DNA of 47,127 nucleotides, taken from the NCBI GenBank assembly GCA_029550345.1, contig JAKPHK010000108.1:1-47127 (forward strand). Direction: 5' to 3'. Positions 24,517-33,306 of this stretch are shown here, in pieces (position 1 is the first letter of the stretch; the number at the start of each line of letters is the position of its first letter). This DNA comes from Pseudomonadota bacterium. GTDB taxonomy: Bacteria; Pseudomonadota; Alphaproteobacteria; Sphingomonadales; Sphingomonadaceae. The translations under genes were made by a program, and so were the position numbers. The notes under the pieces are model-generated. The model was not told the DNA's origin, did not search any database, and was given only the letters and a program-made list of their open reading frames with translations.

Positions 24517-25980
24517 ATGCACGTCGAATTCCTTTCCGCCCCGGTTCTGCCGAACGCTAGCCCGATCGCCTATGTCGTAGATCAGGAGGCGCTGCCCACC
24601 AACCTTGAGCCGGTGGTTGGCGAAGGCGCCAGGGCCAGCCGTTTCGCCGGCAAGCCCGGGCAAGTCCACGAAGCCTTCGTCGCGCGCGATGGGGCCGTGG
24701 CGCGCGTGGTTCTGGCCGGCGCGGGAGAGCCCGCCGGCAAGGATCGCGGCGCGGCGCTTGAACGGGCGGGGGCGGCGATCACCGCCAGGCTGCTGACCTC
24801 GGGCGAAAAGACCGTGACGATCGATTTCACCGGCACCGGCCTTTCGGCGGGCGATGTCGCGGCGGTCCTGCTCGGTGCGCGGCTGCGCGGCTGGCGCTAT
24901 GACACCTATCGCACCAAGCTGAGCGAAGATCAGAAGCCGAGCCTGACGACGATCAAGGTCGCCGGCGCGCCCGAAGGGGCCGAGGCCGCCTGGGAAGTAG
25001 AGGCCGCGCTGGCCGAAGGGATCGAGTTCACCCGCGAACTGGTGACCGAACCGGCCAACATCATCTACCCTGAAAGTTTCGTCGAACGCGCCCAGGCGCG
25101 GATGGCCGGAACCGGGATCGCGGTCCGCTTTCTGGATGAGGCCGAAATGGCCAGGCTGGGCATGGGCGCGCTGCTTGGCGTGGCGCAGGGATCGGTCCGC
25201 AAGCCGCGGCTGCTGGTGATGGAATGGAAGGGCGGCAAGGCGGGAGAACCGCCGGTCGCCTTTGTGGGCAAGGGCGTGACCTTTGATACCGGCGGCATCT
25301 CGATCAAGCCGGCCGGCGGGATGGAAGACATGAAATGGGACATGGGCGGCGCCGGAGCCGTGACCGGCGCCATGCTGGCGCTGGCCCGGCGCAAGGCCAA
25401 GGCCAATGTCATCGGCGTTTGCGGGCTGGTTGAGAATATGCCCGATGGCAATGCCCAGCGTCCCGGTGATGTCGTCACCACCATGTCCGGCCAGACGGTG
25501 GAAGTGATCAACACCGATGCCGAAGGGCGGCTGGTGCTGTGCGATGCAATCACCTGGACCCAGAAGGAATTTGCCCCCGCCGCGGTGATCGATCTGGCCA
25601 CCCTGACCGGGGCGATGATCATTTCGCTGGGTCACGAACACGGCGGGATCTTTTCCAATGATGATGATCTGGCCACCAAGCTGGTCGCCGCCGGAACCGC
25701 ATCGGGAGACAAGCTGTGGCGCTTCCCGCTTGGTCCGGCCTACGACAAGCTGATCGACAGCCCGATCGCCGACATGAAGAACGTCGGCCCGCGCGAAGGC
25801 GGCTCGATCACGGCGGCGCAGTTCATCCAGCGCTATGTCGATAAGGGCACGCCCTGGGCGCACCTCGACATTGCCGGGATGGTCTGGTCGAGCAAGCCGG
25901 GGCAGACCTGGGACAAGGGCGCGACCGGCTTTGGCGTGCGCGTGCTGGACCGCTTCGTGCGGGACTATCTGGAAGGGTAA
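24517..25980 (+). CDS. pepA: Leucyl aminopeptidase (M17)
   Basis: A 487-residue M17 aminopeptidase releasing N-terminal residues from peptides. The C-terminal catalytic domain shows FVGKGVTFDTGGISIKPAGGMEDMKWDMGGAGAV (metal-binding Lys/Asp), the signature NTDAEGRLVL, and DLATLTGAMIISLG. The start is ATG 24517 with TGGGAG nearby; the open frame continues upstream but lies in lptD antisense. The stop is 29 bases before holC. The M17 family can also bind DNA in some bacteria; nothing here shows that. Confidence 0.96.
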   Translation: MHVEFLSAPVLPNASPIAYVVDQEALPTNLEPVVGEGARASRFAGKPGQVHEAFVARDGAVARVVLAGAGEPAGKDRGAALERAGAAITARLLTSGEKTVTIDFTGTGLSAGDVAAVLLGARLRGWRYDTYRTKLSEDQKPSLTTIKVAGAPEGAEAAWEVEAALAEGIEFTRELVTEPANIIYPESFVERAQARMAGTGIAVRFLDEAEMARLGMGALLGVAQGSVRKPRLLVMEWKGGKAGEPPVAFVGKGVTFDTGGISIKPAGGMEDMKWDMGGAGAVTGAMLALARRKAKANVIGVCGLVENMPDGNAQRPGDVVTTMSGQTVEVINTDAEGRLVLCDAITWTQKEFAPAAVIDLATLTGAMIISLGHEHGGIFSNDDDLATKLVAAGTASGDKLWRFPLGPAYDKLIDSPIADMKNVGPREGGSITAAQFIQRYVDKGTPWAHLDIAGMVWSSKPGQTWDKGATGFGVRVLDRFVRDYLEG

Positions 25981-25984
25981 AACC

Positions 25985-26009
25985 TTCCCTCCCGCAAGCA
26001 GGAGGGGAA
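25985..26009 (+). promoter_or_regulatory. Hairpin enclosing the holC ribosome-binding site
   Basis: TTCCCTCC (25985-25992) can pair with GGAGGGGAA (26001-26009) with one bulged G and an 8-base loop. The right arm is the Shine-Dalgarno of holC, so translation may depend on opening this stem, for example by ribosomes finishing pepA a few bases upstream. There is no T-run. Confidence 0.45.
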
Positions 26010-26444
26010 ATGCGCGTCGATTTCTACCAGCTTAGCCAGACCCCGGTCGAAGGCGCCTTGCCGCAGCTTGCGGCCAAGATGCGCGAGGCCGGGGCCAGGG
26101 TGCTGGTGGTATCGGCTGACAACGATCAGCTGGGCCGGATCAGCCAGGCGCTGTGGGCGGTAAAGGAGCAGTTCCTGGCCCATGCTCCGGCGGGCGGCCC
26201 GCACGATGCCCGCCAGCCGATCCTGCTTTCCGATACGATGGAAGCCGTCAACGGCGCGACCTTTCTGGCGCTTGCCGATGGGCAATGGCGCGATGGGGCG
26301 GATGGGTTCGAACGGGTGTTCCTGCTGTTCGACGGATCAACCATCGACGATGCCCGCGCCACCTGGCGCAGCCTTGACGGGCGCGAGGGGCTGGAGCGCA
26401 ATTACTGGCGGCAGGAGAACGGCCGCTGGATCAAGGCGGGCTGA
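26010..26444 (+). CDS. holC: DNA polymerase III chi subunit
   Basis: A 144-residue HolC-family protein, which links the clamp loader to single-strand-binding protein during replication. It begins MRVDFYQLSQTPVEGALPQLAAKM and contains the family pattern LARVLVVSADNDQLGRISQALW-like, QPILLSDTMEAVNGATFLALADGQ, and ends YWRQENGRWIKAG, where the aromatic and basic tail is typical. It follows pepA by 29 bases, a common alphaproteobacterial pairing. The start is ATG 26010 behind GGAGGGG. Confidence 0.94.
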   Translation: MRVDFYQLSQTPVEGALPQLAAKMREAGARVLVVSADNDQLGRISQALWAVKEQFLAHAPAGGPHDARQPILLSDTMEAVNGATFLALADGQWRDGADGFERVFLLFDGSTIDDARATWRSLDGREGLERNYWRQENGRWIKAG

Positions 26445-26528
26445 CGCAGCCCGCGCTTGCTCCGCTGCGCAATCCCCGCTAGGGGCGCGGCCAATTCCAA
26501 CACCATAACCTTCGCAAGGAACAGACCC

Positions 26529-26951
26529 ATGGCGGTTACCCGCACCTTTTCGATCATCAAGCCCGACGCCACCCGCCGCAACCTGACCGGCGCGGTCACC
26601 AAGATGCTGGAAGAAGCCGGCCTGCGCGTCGTCGCTTCAAAGCGCATCCACATGAGCCGGCAGCAGGCCGAAGGTTTTTACGCCGTCCACAGCGAACGCC
26701 CCTTCTTCGGCGAACTGTGCGATTTCATGATGAGCGAACCGGTGGTGGTTCAGGTGCTCGAAGGCGAAGACGCCGTGACCCGCAACCGTGACGTGATGGG
26801 CGCGACCAACCCGGCCGACGCCGCCGAAGGCACGATCCGCAAGACCTATGCCCTGTCGATCGGTGAAAACACCGTCCACGGCAGCGACAGCGAAGAAAAC
26901 GCGGCGATCGAGATCGCCTTCTTCTTCAAGCCGGAAGAAATCGTCGGCTAA
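26529..26951 (+). CDS. ndk: Nucleoside diphosphate kinase
   Basis: A 140-residue kinase that passes the gamma phosphate of ATP to nucleoside diphosphates through a phosphohistidine. Key sequences are [38 protein letters not shown] and the active-site loop NTVHGSDS, with the catalytic histidine. Length is standard. ATG 26529 is preceded by AAGGAACAG. It sits 84 bases after holC and ends before a strong terminator. Confidence 0.98.
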   Translation: MAVTRTFSIIKPDATRRNLTGAVTKMLEEAGLRVVASKRIHMSRQQAEGFYAVHSERPFFGELCDFMMSEPVVVQVLEGEDAVTRNRDVMGATNPADAAEGTIRKTYALSIGENTVHGSDSEENAAIEIAFFFKPEEIVG

Positions 26952-26972
26952 GCCCGCCGGGCAGAATTCGGG

Positions 26973-27006
26973 AAAGGCCGGTGGAGCGATCCACCGGCCT
27001 TTTTTG
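26973..27006 (+). terminator. Rho-independent terminator after ndk
   Basis: GGCCGGTGGA and TCCACCGGCC form a perfect 10-base stem with loop GCGA, followed by a run of six T (26999-27005 region). AAA precedes the stem, so it may also act for transcription coming from the right. Confidence 0.93.
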
Positions 27007-27097
27007 TCTCTGCAATCCTGGAATTGACCAAGCGCAAGGCAATCGCCGATATGAGCGCCGATATTGCGGCTCATCAACCTTTGGAACTGGAGCAAGG

Positions 27098-27346
27098 ATG
27101 TCCCACACCCCGCACGAGCTGGCCGACGAATTCCCGAACGACCACGCGATTCTGCACGAACTGAAGCTCAACAACGCGCACTTCGTGACCCTGTCCGAGC
27201 GCTATCACGAGGTGAACGGCGAAATTCACCGGATCGAATCGGAAGTTGAAAACACCTCTGACGAATATGCCGAGACGCTCAAGAAAAAGCGCCTGGCCCT
27301 GATCGATGAGATTTCGGCGATGGTGTCGCAGGCCAAGGCTGGCTGA
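27098..27346 (+). CDS. DUF465 (YdcH-family) protein
   Basis: An 82-residue protein of the DUF465/YdcH family: NDHAILHELKLNNAHFVTLSERYHEVNGEIHRIESEVENTSDEYAETLKKKRLALIDEI is the conserved coiled-coil-like region. ATG 27098 follows GGAG by a suitable distance. The molecular function is unknown; these are small cytoplasmic helical proteins. It stands between the ndk terminator and its own terminator, so it is a single-gene unit. Confidence 0.9.
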   Translation: MSHTPHELADEFPNDHAILHELKLNNAHFVTLSERYHEVNGEIHRIESEVENTSDEYAETLKKKRLALIDEISAMVSQAKAG

Positions 27347-27400
27347 GCAGGATCGCTGCGGTAACGCCGAATTCAGCGCCGCAGCCTGAATCCAGATAAG

Positions 27401-27430
27401 GAGCCGTCGGTACATCCGGCGGCTCTTTTC
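27401..27430 (+). terminator. Probable terminator after the DUF465 gene
   Basis: GAGCCGtCGG and CCGgCGGCTC form a stem with one mismatch and loop TACAT, followed by TTTT (27426-27429). Confidence 0.8.
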
Positions 27431-27475
27431 GTTTGCGCGCGCAGCGCCTAGGCTGCCCGCAAAGGAGAGCGCACA

Positions 27476-27718
27476 ATGAAAGGCATGGGCGGCGAGGGCG
27501 AGGATTGCCCGTTCAGCTTCAACTTTGATCCGGCCAGCTTCAAGGTCGGTGATACGGTCAGCTACAAGGTCAGCACGATGGAGGACTGGCCGTTCGTGGG
27601 CACCCTGCTGGAGGTGCACCCGGACTATGTGGTGATCAGCCCCGGCCCATCCGAACCCGACGCGCGTTACAAGGGCACGCGGGAAAGTCGGCCGATGGTC
27701 GATGGGACAGAGATTTAG
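27476..27718 (+). CDS. Small conserved-looking protein, function unknown
   Basis: An 80-residue soluble protein that I cannot name. AAAGGAGA lies about 7 bases before the ATG, strong evidence of translation. The body FKVGDTVSYKVSTMEDWPFVGTLLEVHPDYVVISPG looks like a small beta-barrel (SH3 or KOW-like) fold. It overlaps the end of the convergent GNAT gene by 4 bases. Confidence 0.75.
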   Translation: MKGMGGEGEDCPFSFNFDPASFKVGDTVSYKVSTMEDWPFVGTLLEVHPDYVVISPGPSEPDARYKGTRESRPMVDGTEI

Positions 27719-28164
27719 CTGGCGCTTGGGTCTTGACAGGCAAGGTCCATGACCAGGCGGCATTCGCCATTGTCTGTAAAGCCATCGGCGATCCAGCCGT
27801 TCCGCAGATAAAAGGATTCGGCCCGCGTGCCGGGAGTGGTGACCAGGGCCAGACTTGGCATCCCGGCGGCACGGGCTTGCTCGACGAGCTTGGTCAGCAG
27901 CAATTTGCCGAGCCCCATGCCTTCGCATGAGGGATCGACGAATAGCGCCCAGATGGACCTTTCACGATGGTTGAGCGCGGCAAATCCGGCGATCCGGCCT
28001 TCTGCCGTGACGTGCCAGGTTTCGCCGGCTTCTGCGATAAAGGGGATGTAGTCGGCCTCTCCCAGCCGTGTGGGGTCGGTCAGCCGGTTTTCTTTCACGG
28101 CGCACCTGATCCGGTGCATTGCAGGAATATCGGCATTGCTGGCACGGGCGAGTTCAGGCTGCAT
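27715..28164 (-). CDS. GNAT-family N-acetyltransferase
   Basis: A 149-residue GNAT acetyltransferase. Motif A, the acetyl-CoA pyrophosphate loop, appears as LFVDPSCEGMGLGKLLLTKL (Q/RxxGxG/A-like), and YLRNGW near the C-terminus is the usual motif B end. The start is ATG 28164, 4 bases past the purN stop on the same strand, suggesting co-transcription with purM-purN. The substrate is unknown. Confidence 0.92.
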   Translation of the reverse strand: MQPELARASNADIPAMHRIRCAVKENRLTDPTRLGEADYIPFIAEAGETWHVTAEGRIAGFAALNHRERSIWALFVDPSCEGMGLGKLLLTKLVEQARAAGMPSLALVTTPGTRAESFYLRNGWIADGFTDNGECRLVMDLACQDPSAS

Positions 28165-28168
28165 CCGG

Positions 28169-29116
28169 TCAATCGACCCATTCGGCCAGCGCCGCCAGCT
28201 TTTTCGGCGCCACACTCCGCCAGCTGCGCGCCAGCCAGTCGGCCACCGCGTCCCAGTCGGTATCGCCCAGATCAAGCCGGATGCCGATCCAGCCGTCACC
28301 GAAATAGGGCGGGCGGTAATAGCGGTCGGGATCGTTCTCGATCAGCTGGGCCTGTTCATCGACACCGCTGATCTTGACGAGCAGTGCCACTTTGCCGTCA
28401 CCGTGGTGATCGCTCGAAACCCAGGCGAACTTCTTGCCCTTGATGATCCCGAAGCAGGGCATGCCGTGGCTCAGCGTTTCCTCGGCCTCGGGCAGGGCCA
28501 TGGCCCGGGACCGGACCTGCGCGGTCAGCCATTCGGGTGAGGTGGCCCGGCTGACCAGCTGGGCCAGGCAGCGCGAATAGAGCTGGTGTTCGGCGATCAG
28601 CACCCGCGCGGCCAGGCTGTCTGCCGTGTCGCCCGGCACGATCGCCACCGGGGTCTGGCCCAGCACCGGCCCGTCATCGAGCTCGGCGGTGACGAGGTGC
28701 ACCGTGCAGCCGCCGTGGCTGTCACCCGCCTCAAGCGCGCGGTCGTGGGTGTGGAGGCCCTTGTACTTGGGCAACAGGCTGGGGTGAATGTTGACCATCC
28801 GGCCTTCCCAGCCGCCGACAAATTCCGGCGTGAGGATCCGCATATAACCGGCCAGCGCGACATAGCGCGCGCCGCTGGCCCGGATCGCGGCGTCCATCGC
28901 CGCATCGTGATCGGCGCGGGCCATGCCCTTATGCGGCAGGGCGAAAGTCTGCACGCCTTCCGCCTCGGCCAGTTTCAGTCCGCCCGCATCGGGGTTGTTC
29001 GATCCGACAAGTACGATTTCATAAGGGCAATCCGCCGCGCGGGAGGCATAGAGCAGCGCCGCCATATTGGTGCCGCTGCCGGAAATCAGCACGGCTATTT
29101 TGGCGCGGTCAGCCAT
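28169..29116 (-). CDS. purN: Phosphoribosylglycinamide formyltransferase fused to an MmcQ/YjbR domain
   Basis: A 315-residue fusion. Residues 1-190 are PurN, which formylates GAR with 10-formyl-THF in purine synthesis: ISGSGTNMAALL, MVNIHPSLLPKYKG (N109, H111) and ELDDGP (D147) give the full catalytic triad. Residues about 193-315 (SPEWLTAQVRSRAMALPEAEE ... KFAWVSSD ... PPYFGDGWIGIRLDLGDTDWDAVADWLARSW) match the MmcQ/YjbR (DUF419) family, normally a separate small DNA-binding-like protein. There is no frameshift or stop between them. The start is ATG 29116 behind GGGGAGG. It lies 47 bases after purM. Confidence 0.93.
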   Translation of the reverse strand: MADRAKIAVLISGSGTNMAALLYASRAADCPYEIVLVGSNNPDAGGLKLAEAEGVQTFALPHKGMARADHDAAMDAAIRASGARYVALAGYMRILTPEFVGGWEGRMVNIHPSLLPKYKGLHTHDRALEAGDSHGGCTVHLVTAELDDGPVLGQTPVAIVPGDTADSLAARVLIAEHQLYSRCLAQLVSRATSPEWLTAQVRSRAMALPEAEETLSHGMPCFGIIKGKKFAWVSSDHHGDGKVALLVKISGVDEQAQLIENDPDRYYRPPYFGDGWIGIRLDLGDTDWDAVADWLARSWRSVAPKKLAALAEWVD

Positions 29117-29163
29117 GGGGCCTCCCCATTTGTGGCAATCGCCAAAAATGGAGAGGATCGCGC

Positions 29164-30255
29164 TTACGCAAGATGGCTTGCCTCCCAGGCTTCGCGCGCG
29201 GACCATACTTCGGCCGCGCCCTGCACGGTGCAGCCGCGCGGGCCGGGTTCGATTGCGCCGATCACGTGGACGCATTCTCCCGCCGCTTCCAGATCGGCCT
29301 GCAGACCGGCGGCTTCATCGGCGCTGACCGCCAGGACCATGCCGATCCCGCAGTTGAAAGTGCGGGCCATTTCGGCCGGTTCGATATTGCCCTGGGCCTG
29401 AAGGAAAGCCATCAGCCGCGGCTGGTCCCAGGCCCCCGCGTCGATCCGGGCGTGGAGCCCTTCAGGCAGCACGCGCGGCACGTTTTCAAGCAGGCCGCCG
29501 CCGGTAATGTGGGCAAGGGCATGAATCCGCCCGGCGCGGATCGCGGGCAGCAGGCTCTTAACATAGATCCGGGTCGGCTCGATCAGATGGTCGATCAGCA
29601 GGCGCTCGGGATCGAACAGGGCGGGGCGATCGAGCTTCCAGCCCTTGTCCGCCGCCAGCCGCCGGACCAGCGAATAGCCGTTGGAATGGACGCCCGAGCT
29701 TGCCAGGCCGAGCAGGACATCGCCGCTGGCCACCATGTCTCCGGTAAGCTGCTCACCGCGCTCCACCGCGCCGACACAGAAGCCTGCAAGATCATAGTCG
29801 CCCGTGCCGTACATCCCCGGCATTTCGGCCGTTTCCCCGCCGATCAGCGCGCAGCCGGCCAGCTTGCAGCCTTCGGCGATGCTGGCGACGACCCGTTCGG
29901 CCACGCCGGTTTCAAGCTTTCCGGTGGCGAAGTAATCGAGGAAGAACAGCGGCTCAGCGCCCTGAACGATCAGATCGTTGACGCACATCGCGACCAGATC
30001 CTGCCCGATCGTATCGTGCCGGTCATGGTCGATCGCCAGTTTGACCTTGGTGCCCACACCGTCGTTGGCGGCAACCAGCAGCGGATCGCTGTAGCCTGCG
30101 GCCCTGGGATCGAAGAACCCGCCAAAGCCGCCGATTTCCGCGTCCGCGCCGGGCCGGGCGGTTGCTTTCACCAACGGGCCGATCGCCTTGACCAGCGCGT
30201 TTCCAGCCGCGATCGAGACGCCGGCCTGCTCATAGCTGTAGGACTTTTCAGACAT
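29164..30255 (-). CDS. purM: Phosphoribosylformylglycinamidine cyclo-ligase
   Basis: A 363-residue AIR synthetase that closes the imidazole ring in purine synthesis. Signature regions are [69 protein letters not shown] and [19 protein letters not shown] 30255 begins [13 protein letters not shown]; the very long open frame further upstream is antisense to the next gene. It is first in the purM-purN-GNAT operon and divergent from the envelope-protein gene at 30328. Confidence 0.98.
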   Translation of the reverse strand: MSEKSYSYEQAGVSIAAGNALVKAIGPLVKATARPGADAEIGGFGGFFDPRAAGYSDPLLVAANDGVGTKVKLAIDHDRHDTIGQDLVAMCVNDLIVQGAEPLFFLDYFATGKLETGVAERVVASIAEGCKLAGCALIGGETAEMPGMYGTGDYDLAGFCVGAVERGEQLTGDMVASGDVLLGLASSGVHSNGYSLVRRLAADKGWKLDRPALFDPERLLIDHLIEPTRIYVKSLLPAIRAGRIHALAHITGGGLLENVPRVLPEGLHARIDAGAWDQPRLMAFLQAQGNIEPAEMARTFNCGIGMVLAVSADEAAGLQADLEAAGECVHVIGAIEPGPRGCTVQGAAEVWSAREAWEASHLA

Positions 30256-30327
30256 TGATCGCGCGCCTAGCGCTTTCCTGCTTGGATTTCCACGGATGAT
30301 TGGGCAAAAGGCCCCCGGTTTTCCCCG

Positions 30328-31608
30328 ATGGCTGTCGCAACACCTCTTCTTTCGCTGCGCAACTGGCGCCCAGGCCCCGCAGCCATGCTGCTGGGCGGGC
30401 TTGGCACGGCGCTGGGAATCGCACTCCTTGCGGTGGGTCCGGCCCGGCTGATGGCGCAGATCGAGGGTGATCGCGGGATCGTCCCGGTCGCCAGCACCAG
30501 CGACATCGAAGTGATCGGGATAGAGGTCAACACCACCGGCGCCAACGCCGAGGAAGCGCGCCTCGCCGGCTGGAAAGAGGCCGCACGCAAGGCCTGGGCC
30601 AAGGCTGGTGGCCCCGGAATGGACGATGGCCGGATCCAGTCGATGGTTTCCGCCGTGGTGATCGAGCGGGAACAGATCGGCCCGCGCCGCTATATCGCAA
30701 CGCTCAGCGTGGTGTTCGATCGCGCGCGGTCGGGGCAGTTCCTGGGCAGCACCAACGGCGGCAAGGCCCGCTCCTCGCCGCTGCTGGTGATCCCGGTGCT
30801 CTATTCGGGCGGAACCGCGCAGGTGTTTGAGGTAAAGGGTCCGTGGCAGCGGGTCTGGGCCGAATATCGTGCCGGTAACAGCCCGATCGACTATCTGCGC
30901 GCCTCTGGCGGCGGCGGCGATTCGCTGCTGCTTACCGCAGGGCAGCCGGGGCGGCGCAGCCGGGTGTGGTGGCGCAACGTGCTCGACCAGTTCGGCGCGT
31001 CCGATGTGATCGTGCCCGAAGCACGGCTGGAACGGCAATGGCCCGGTGGCCCGGTGCGCGGGGTCTTCACCGCGCGCTATGGCCCAGACAACACCTTTCT
31101 TGAAAGCTTCACCCTGACCGCCAATGACGAGGCCGGGGTGCCCAAGATGCTGAACGAGGCGGTGCTGCGCTTTGATCAGATCTATACCCGCGCGCTCAAC
31201 GACGGGCGGCTGAAACCCGACAATACGCTGAACGTGCGGACCGGGATCGATCCCGGTCTGGCCGCGCTGATCGCCGCTGGCAACGCGCCTGAAGCCACGC
31301 CCAGCGCGGCGCCCACGGCCAGCCCCACGGCCACCGCCAGCGCTACGCCCACCGCGGCGCCAGTGGCCGAGGTGCGGACCTTCACCGTGCAGTTCGCCTC
31401 GCCCGATGCGGCGGCGGTCGATGCGGCAATGGGCGCGGTGCGCTCTGCCCCGGGCGTCAAGGGCGCCTCCACCACCAGCCTTGCGGTTGGCGGCACTTCG
31501 GTGATGCGGGTCAGCTATGAGGGCGATATTGGCGCCCTGGCCGATGCGCTGCGCGCCCGCGGCTGGAAGGTTACGGTCGGCAGCAACGCCCTTTCGATCA
31601 AGCGCTGA
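30328..31608 (+). CDS. Predicted envelope protein coupled to hdaA
   Basis: A 426-residue protein with one N-terminal hydrophobic segment ([27 protein letters not shown]), likely a signal peptide or anchor. The middle part ([20 protein letters not shown] ... [19 protein letters not shown]) resembles DUF2066-type periplasmic proteins. A low-complexity Pro/Thr/Ala linker (about residues 325-350) leads to a small C-terminal ferredoxin-like module ([31 protein letters not shown] ... [15 protein letters not shown]), resembling heavy-metal-associated folds but without CxxC. The stop overlaps the hdaA start by one base. Function is unknown. Confidence 0.8.
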   Translation: MAVATPLLSLRNWRPGPAAMLLGGLGTALGIALLAVGPARLMAQIEGDRGIVPVASTSDIEVIGIEVNTTGANAEEARLAGWKEAARKAWAKAGGPGMDDGRIQSMVSAVVIEREQIGPRRYIATLSVVFDRARSGQFLGSTNGGKARSSPLLVIPVLYSGGTAQVFEVKGPWQRVWAEYRAGNSPIDYLRASGGGGDSLLLTAGQPGRRSRVWWRNVLDQFGASDVIVPEARLERQWPGGPVRGVFTARYGPDNTFLESFTLTANDEAGVPKMLNEAVLRFDQIYTRALNDGRLKPDNTLNVRTGIDPGLAALIAAGNAPEATPSAAPTASPTATASATPTAAPVAEVRTFTVQFASPDAAAVDAAMGAVRSAPGVKGASTTSLAVGGTSVMRVSYEGDIGALADALRARGWKVTVGSNALSIKR

Positions 31609-32222
31609 TGGGCCAGATCGTGCTTCCGCTGGTGACCGGGACGGGTGCGCCTTCGCGGATCGTGGTTGGAAACGCCAACCGCGCCGTGGTTGAGGCGCTG
31701 GCCGTTGCCGAGACCTGGCCGTTCCGCACCGCGATCCTGTTCGGCCCGCCGCGTTCGGGCAAGTCGTTGCTGGCCCGCTGGTTTGCCGAAAACGGCGCGG
31801 GCGAAGCGATCGACGATGCCGACCGGATCGACGAGACCGAGCTGTTCCACCGCTGGAACCGCGCGCAGGAAAGCCGCACCGCGCTGCTGCTGGTGGCCAG
31901 CGGCGAGGTTGGGCAGTGGAAGATCGCCCTGCCGGACCTGGCCTCAAGGATGGGGGCGGCGCTGCACCTTGAAATCGGCACCCCGGATGATGAGATGCTG
32001 GGCGATCTGATCCTGATCCATGCCGAACAGCGCGGACTGGCGCTGGGGGCAGATGCGGCCGCTTATCTTGCGGCGCGCTGCGAGCGTTCCCATATCGGGG
32101 TGGAACGGCTGGTTGCGGCGATTGACCGGATCAGTCTTGAGCGTAAGGCGCCGCCCACCCAGGGGATCTGGCGGGAGGCTCTGGAGGAAGTCCTGGGGCC
32201 GAGCGAACCGCGCTTGCTTTAG
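31608..32222 (+). CDS. hdaA: HdaA, DnaA-homologous regulator of replication
   Basis: A 204-residue AAA+ protein homologous to the DnaA ATPase core but lacking the DNA-binding domain, as in Hda/HdaA, which promotes hydrolysis of DnaA-bound ATP with the clamp. It has the Walker A GPPRSGKS (about 46-53), [10 protein letters not shown] as Walker B, the sensor-like [24 protein letters not shown] and [21 protein letters not shown] clamp-binding motif is plausible at the N-terminus (QIVLPL). One-base overlap (TGATG) with the upstream gene implies translational coupling. Confidence 0.92.
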   Translation: MGQIVLPLVTGTGAPSRIVVGNANRAVVEALAVAETWPFRTAILFGPPRSGKSLLARWFAENGAGEAIDDADRIDETELFHRWNRAQESRTALLLVASGEVGQWKIALPDLASRMGAALHLEIGTPDDEMLGDLILIHAEQRGLALGADAAAYLAARCERSHIGVERLVAAIDRISLERKAPPTQGIWREALEEVLGPSEPRLL

Positions 32223-32251
32223 GCCGGGCTTTGAGGGAAAATGGACCGACC

Positions 32252-32962
32252 ATGCTGAACGAGCTGACCCGCTATCTGGACTCCGTGGTCGCCCGCGATC
32301 CGAGCCCGCGTTCGCGCTGGGAAGTCCTGCTTTATCCCGGCATCTGGGCGCTTGGCCTGCACCGCGTCGCGCACTGGCTGTATGAGGCGGAACTGCACTT
32401 TCTGGCCCGGCTGGTCAGCACCTTCAGCCGCTTCATGACCGCGATCGATATCCACCCCGGCGCGCGGATCGGCCGCAATTTCTTTATCGACCACGGTTTC
32501 GTGGTGATCGGCGAAACGGCGGAAATCGGCGACAACGTGACCATGTATCAGGGCAGCACCCTGGGCGGCACCAACCCCACCAACGGCATCGGCGGTAAAC
32601 GCCATCCCACCCTGGGCGACGACGTGATCGTCAGCCTTGGTGCGGCGATCCTCGGGCCGATCCAGGTAGGTGCCGGGGCGCGGATCGGAGCCAATGCGGT
32701 TGTCACCAAGGACGTTGCCGAAGGCGCGACCATGGTCGGCATCCCGGCCAAGCCGATGCTGGTTGAGGTCAAGCCGGAAACCCAATGCTTTGTGCCCTAT
32801 GGCACCCCGTGCAGCGACCGGTTCGATCCGGCGACCCAGAAGCTGGAGATGCTGCAGTGTGAAATCCAGGTCCTGCAAAAGCGCCTGACCGAGCTTCTGG
32901 AAGAGCGGGATAGCTCCGCCAAACGCGGCGGGCCGGGCAAGAGCAAGGCCAAATCGGCTTGA
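32252..32962 (+). CDS. cysE: Serine O-acetyltransferase
   Basis: A 236-residue left-handed beta-helix acetyltransferase making O-acetylserine for cysteine synthesis. It has IDIHPGARIGRNFFIDHGFVVIGETAEIGDNVTMYQGSTLGGT with the catalytic His/Asp region, KRHPTLGDDVIVSLGAAILGPIQVG, and ANAVVTKDVAEGATMVGIPAKPM. The short N-terminus and lysine-rich tail fit the EpsC/CysE bacterial form. The start is ATG 32252 (MLNELTRYLDSVV). It overlaps the DUF2794 gene by 4 bases. Confidence 0.96.
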   Translation: MLNELTRYLDSVVARDPSPRSRWEVLLYPGIWALGLHRVAHWLYEAELHFLARLVSTFSRFMTAIDIHPGARIGRNFFIDHGFVVIGETAEIGDNVTMYQGSTLGGTNPTNGIGGKRHPTLGDDVIVSLGAAILGPIQVGAGARIGANAVVTKDVAEGATMVGIPAKPMLVEVKPETQCFVPYGTPCSDRFDPATQKLEMLQCEIQVLQKRLTELLEERDSSAKRGGPGKSKAKSA

Positions 32963-33306
32963 GCGCAGAGGTCACGCCTTTCCCCACCCTTGCGGCACGG
33001 GCCGCGCAGGTGGGGTTTAGCCGGGACGAATTGCAACGCATCCTTGATCTTTACGGGCGAATGGTCGCCGCCGGACAGGCGCGCGACTATGCGATGGATT
33101 TCAGCAAGGACGCCGCCGTCTTTTCCGCCTTCCGCCGCGCGGCCGAGCGCCCGATGGCCCGGATCGAAAAGCGCCCGGCCCTGCGCGGCAAGCAGGGAAT
33201 CTGGGCGCTTTACGGCGAAGCCGGGCAGGTGCTGAAGCGCGGGCATGAACTGCCCGGCGTGCTGGCCCCGATGGAGCGCAAGCTGCTTAAGCTGGTGGAA
33301 GATTAG
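32959..33306 (+). CDS. DUF2794 protein
   Basis: A 115-residue protein of the alphaproteobacterial DUF2794 family: VGFSRDELQRILDLYGRMVAAGQARDYAMDFSKDAAVFSAFRRAAERPMARIEKRPALRGKQGIWALYGEAGQVLKRG matches its full length. The start is TTG 32959, overlapping the cysE stop (TTGA), which indicates translational coupling. Function is unknown. It ends 4 bases into the convergent DUF4328 gene. Confidence 0.9.
   Translation: MSAEVTPFPTLAARAAQVGFSRDELQRILDLYGRMVAAGQARDYAMDFSKDAAVFSAFRRAAERPMARIEKRPALRGKQGIWALYGEAGQVLKRGHELPGVLAPMERKLLKLVED

Noticed and set aside
30256..31947. Long N-terminal extension of purM on the minus strand
   Set aside because: The extra 564 codons are antisense to the envelope-protein and hdaA genes and look like low-complexity GC-driven translation; PurM starts naturally at 30255.
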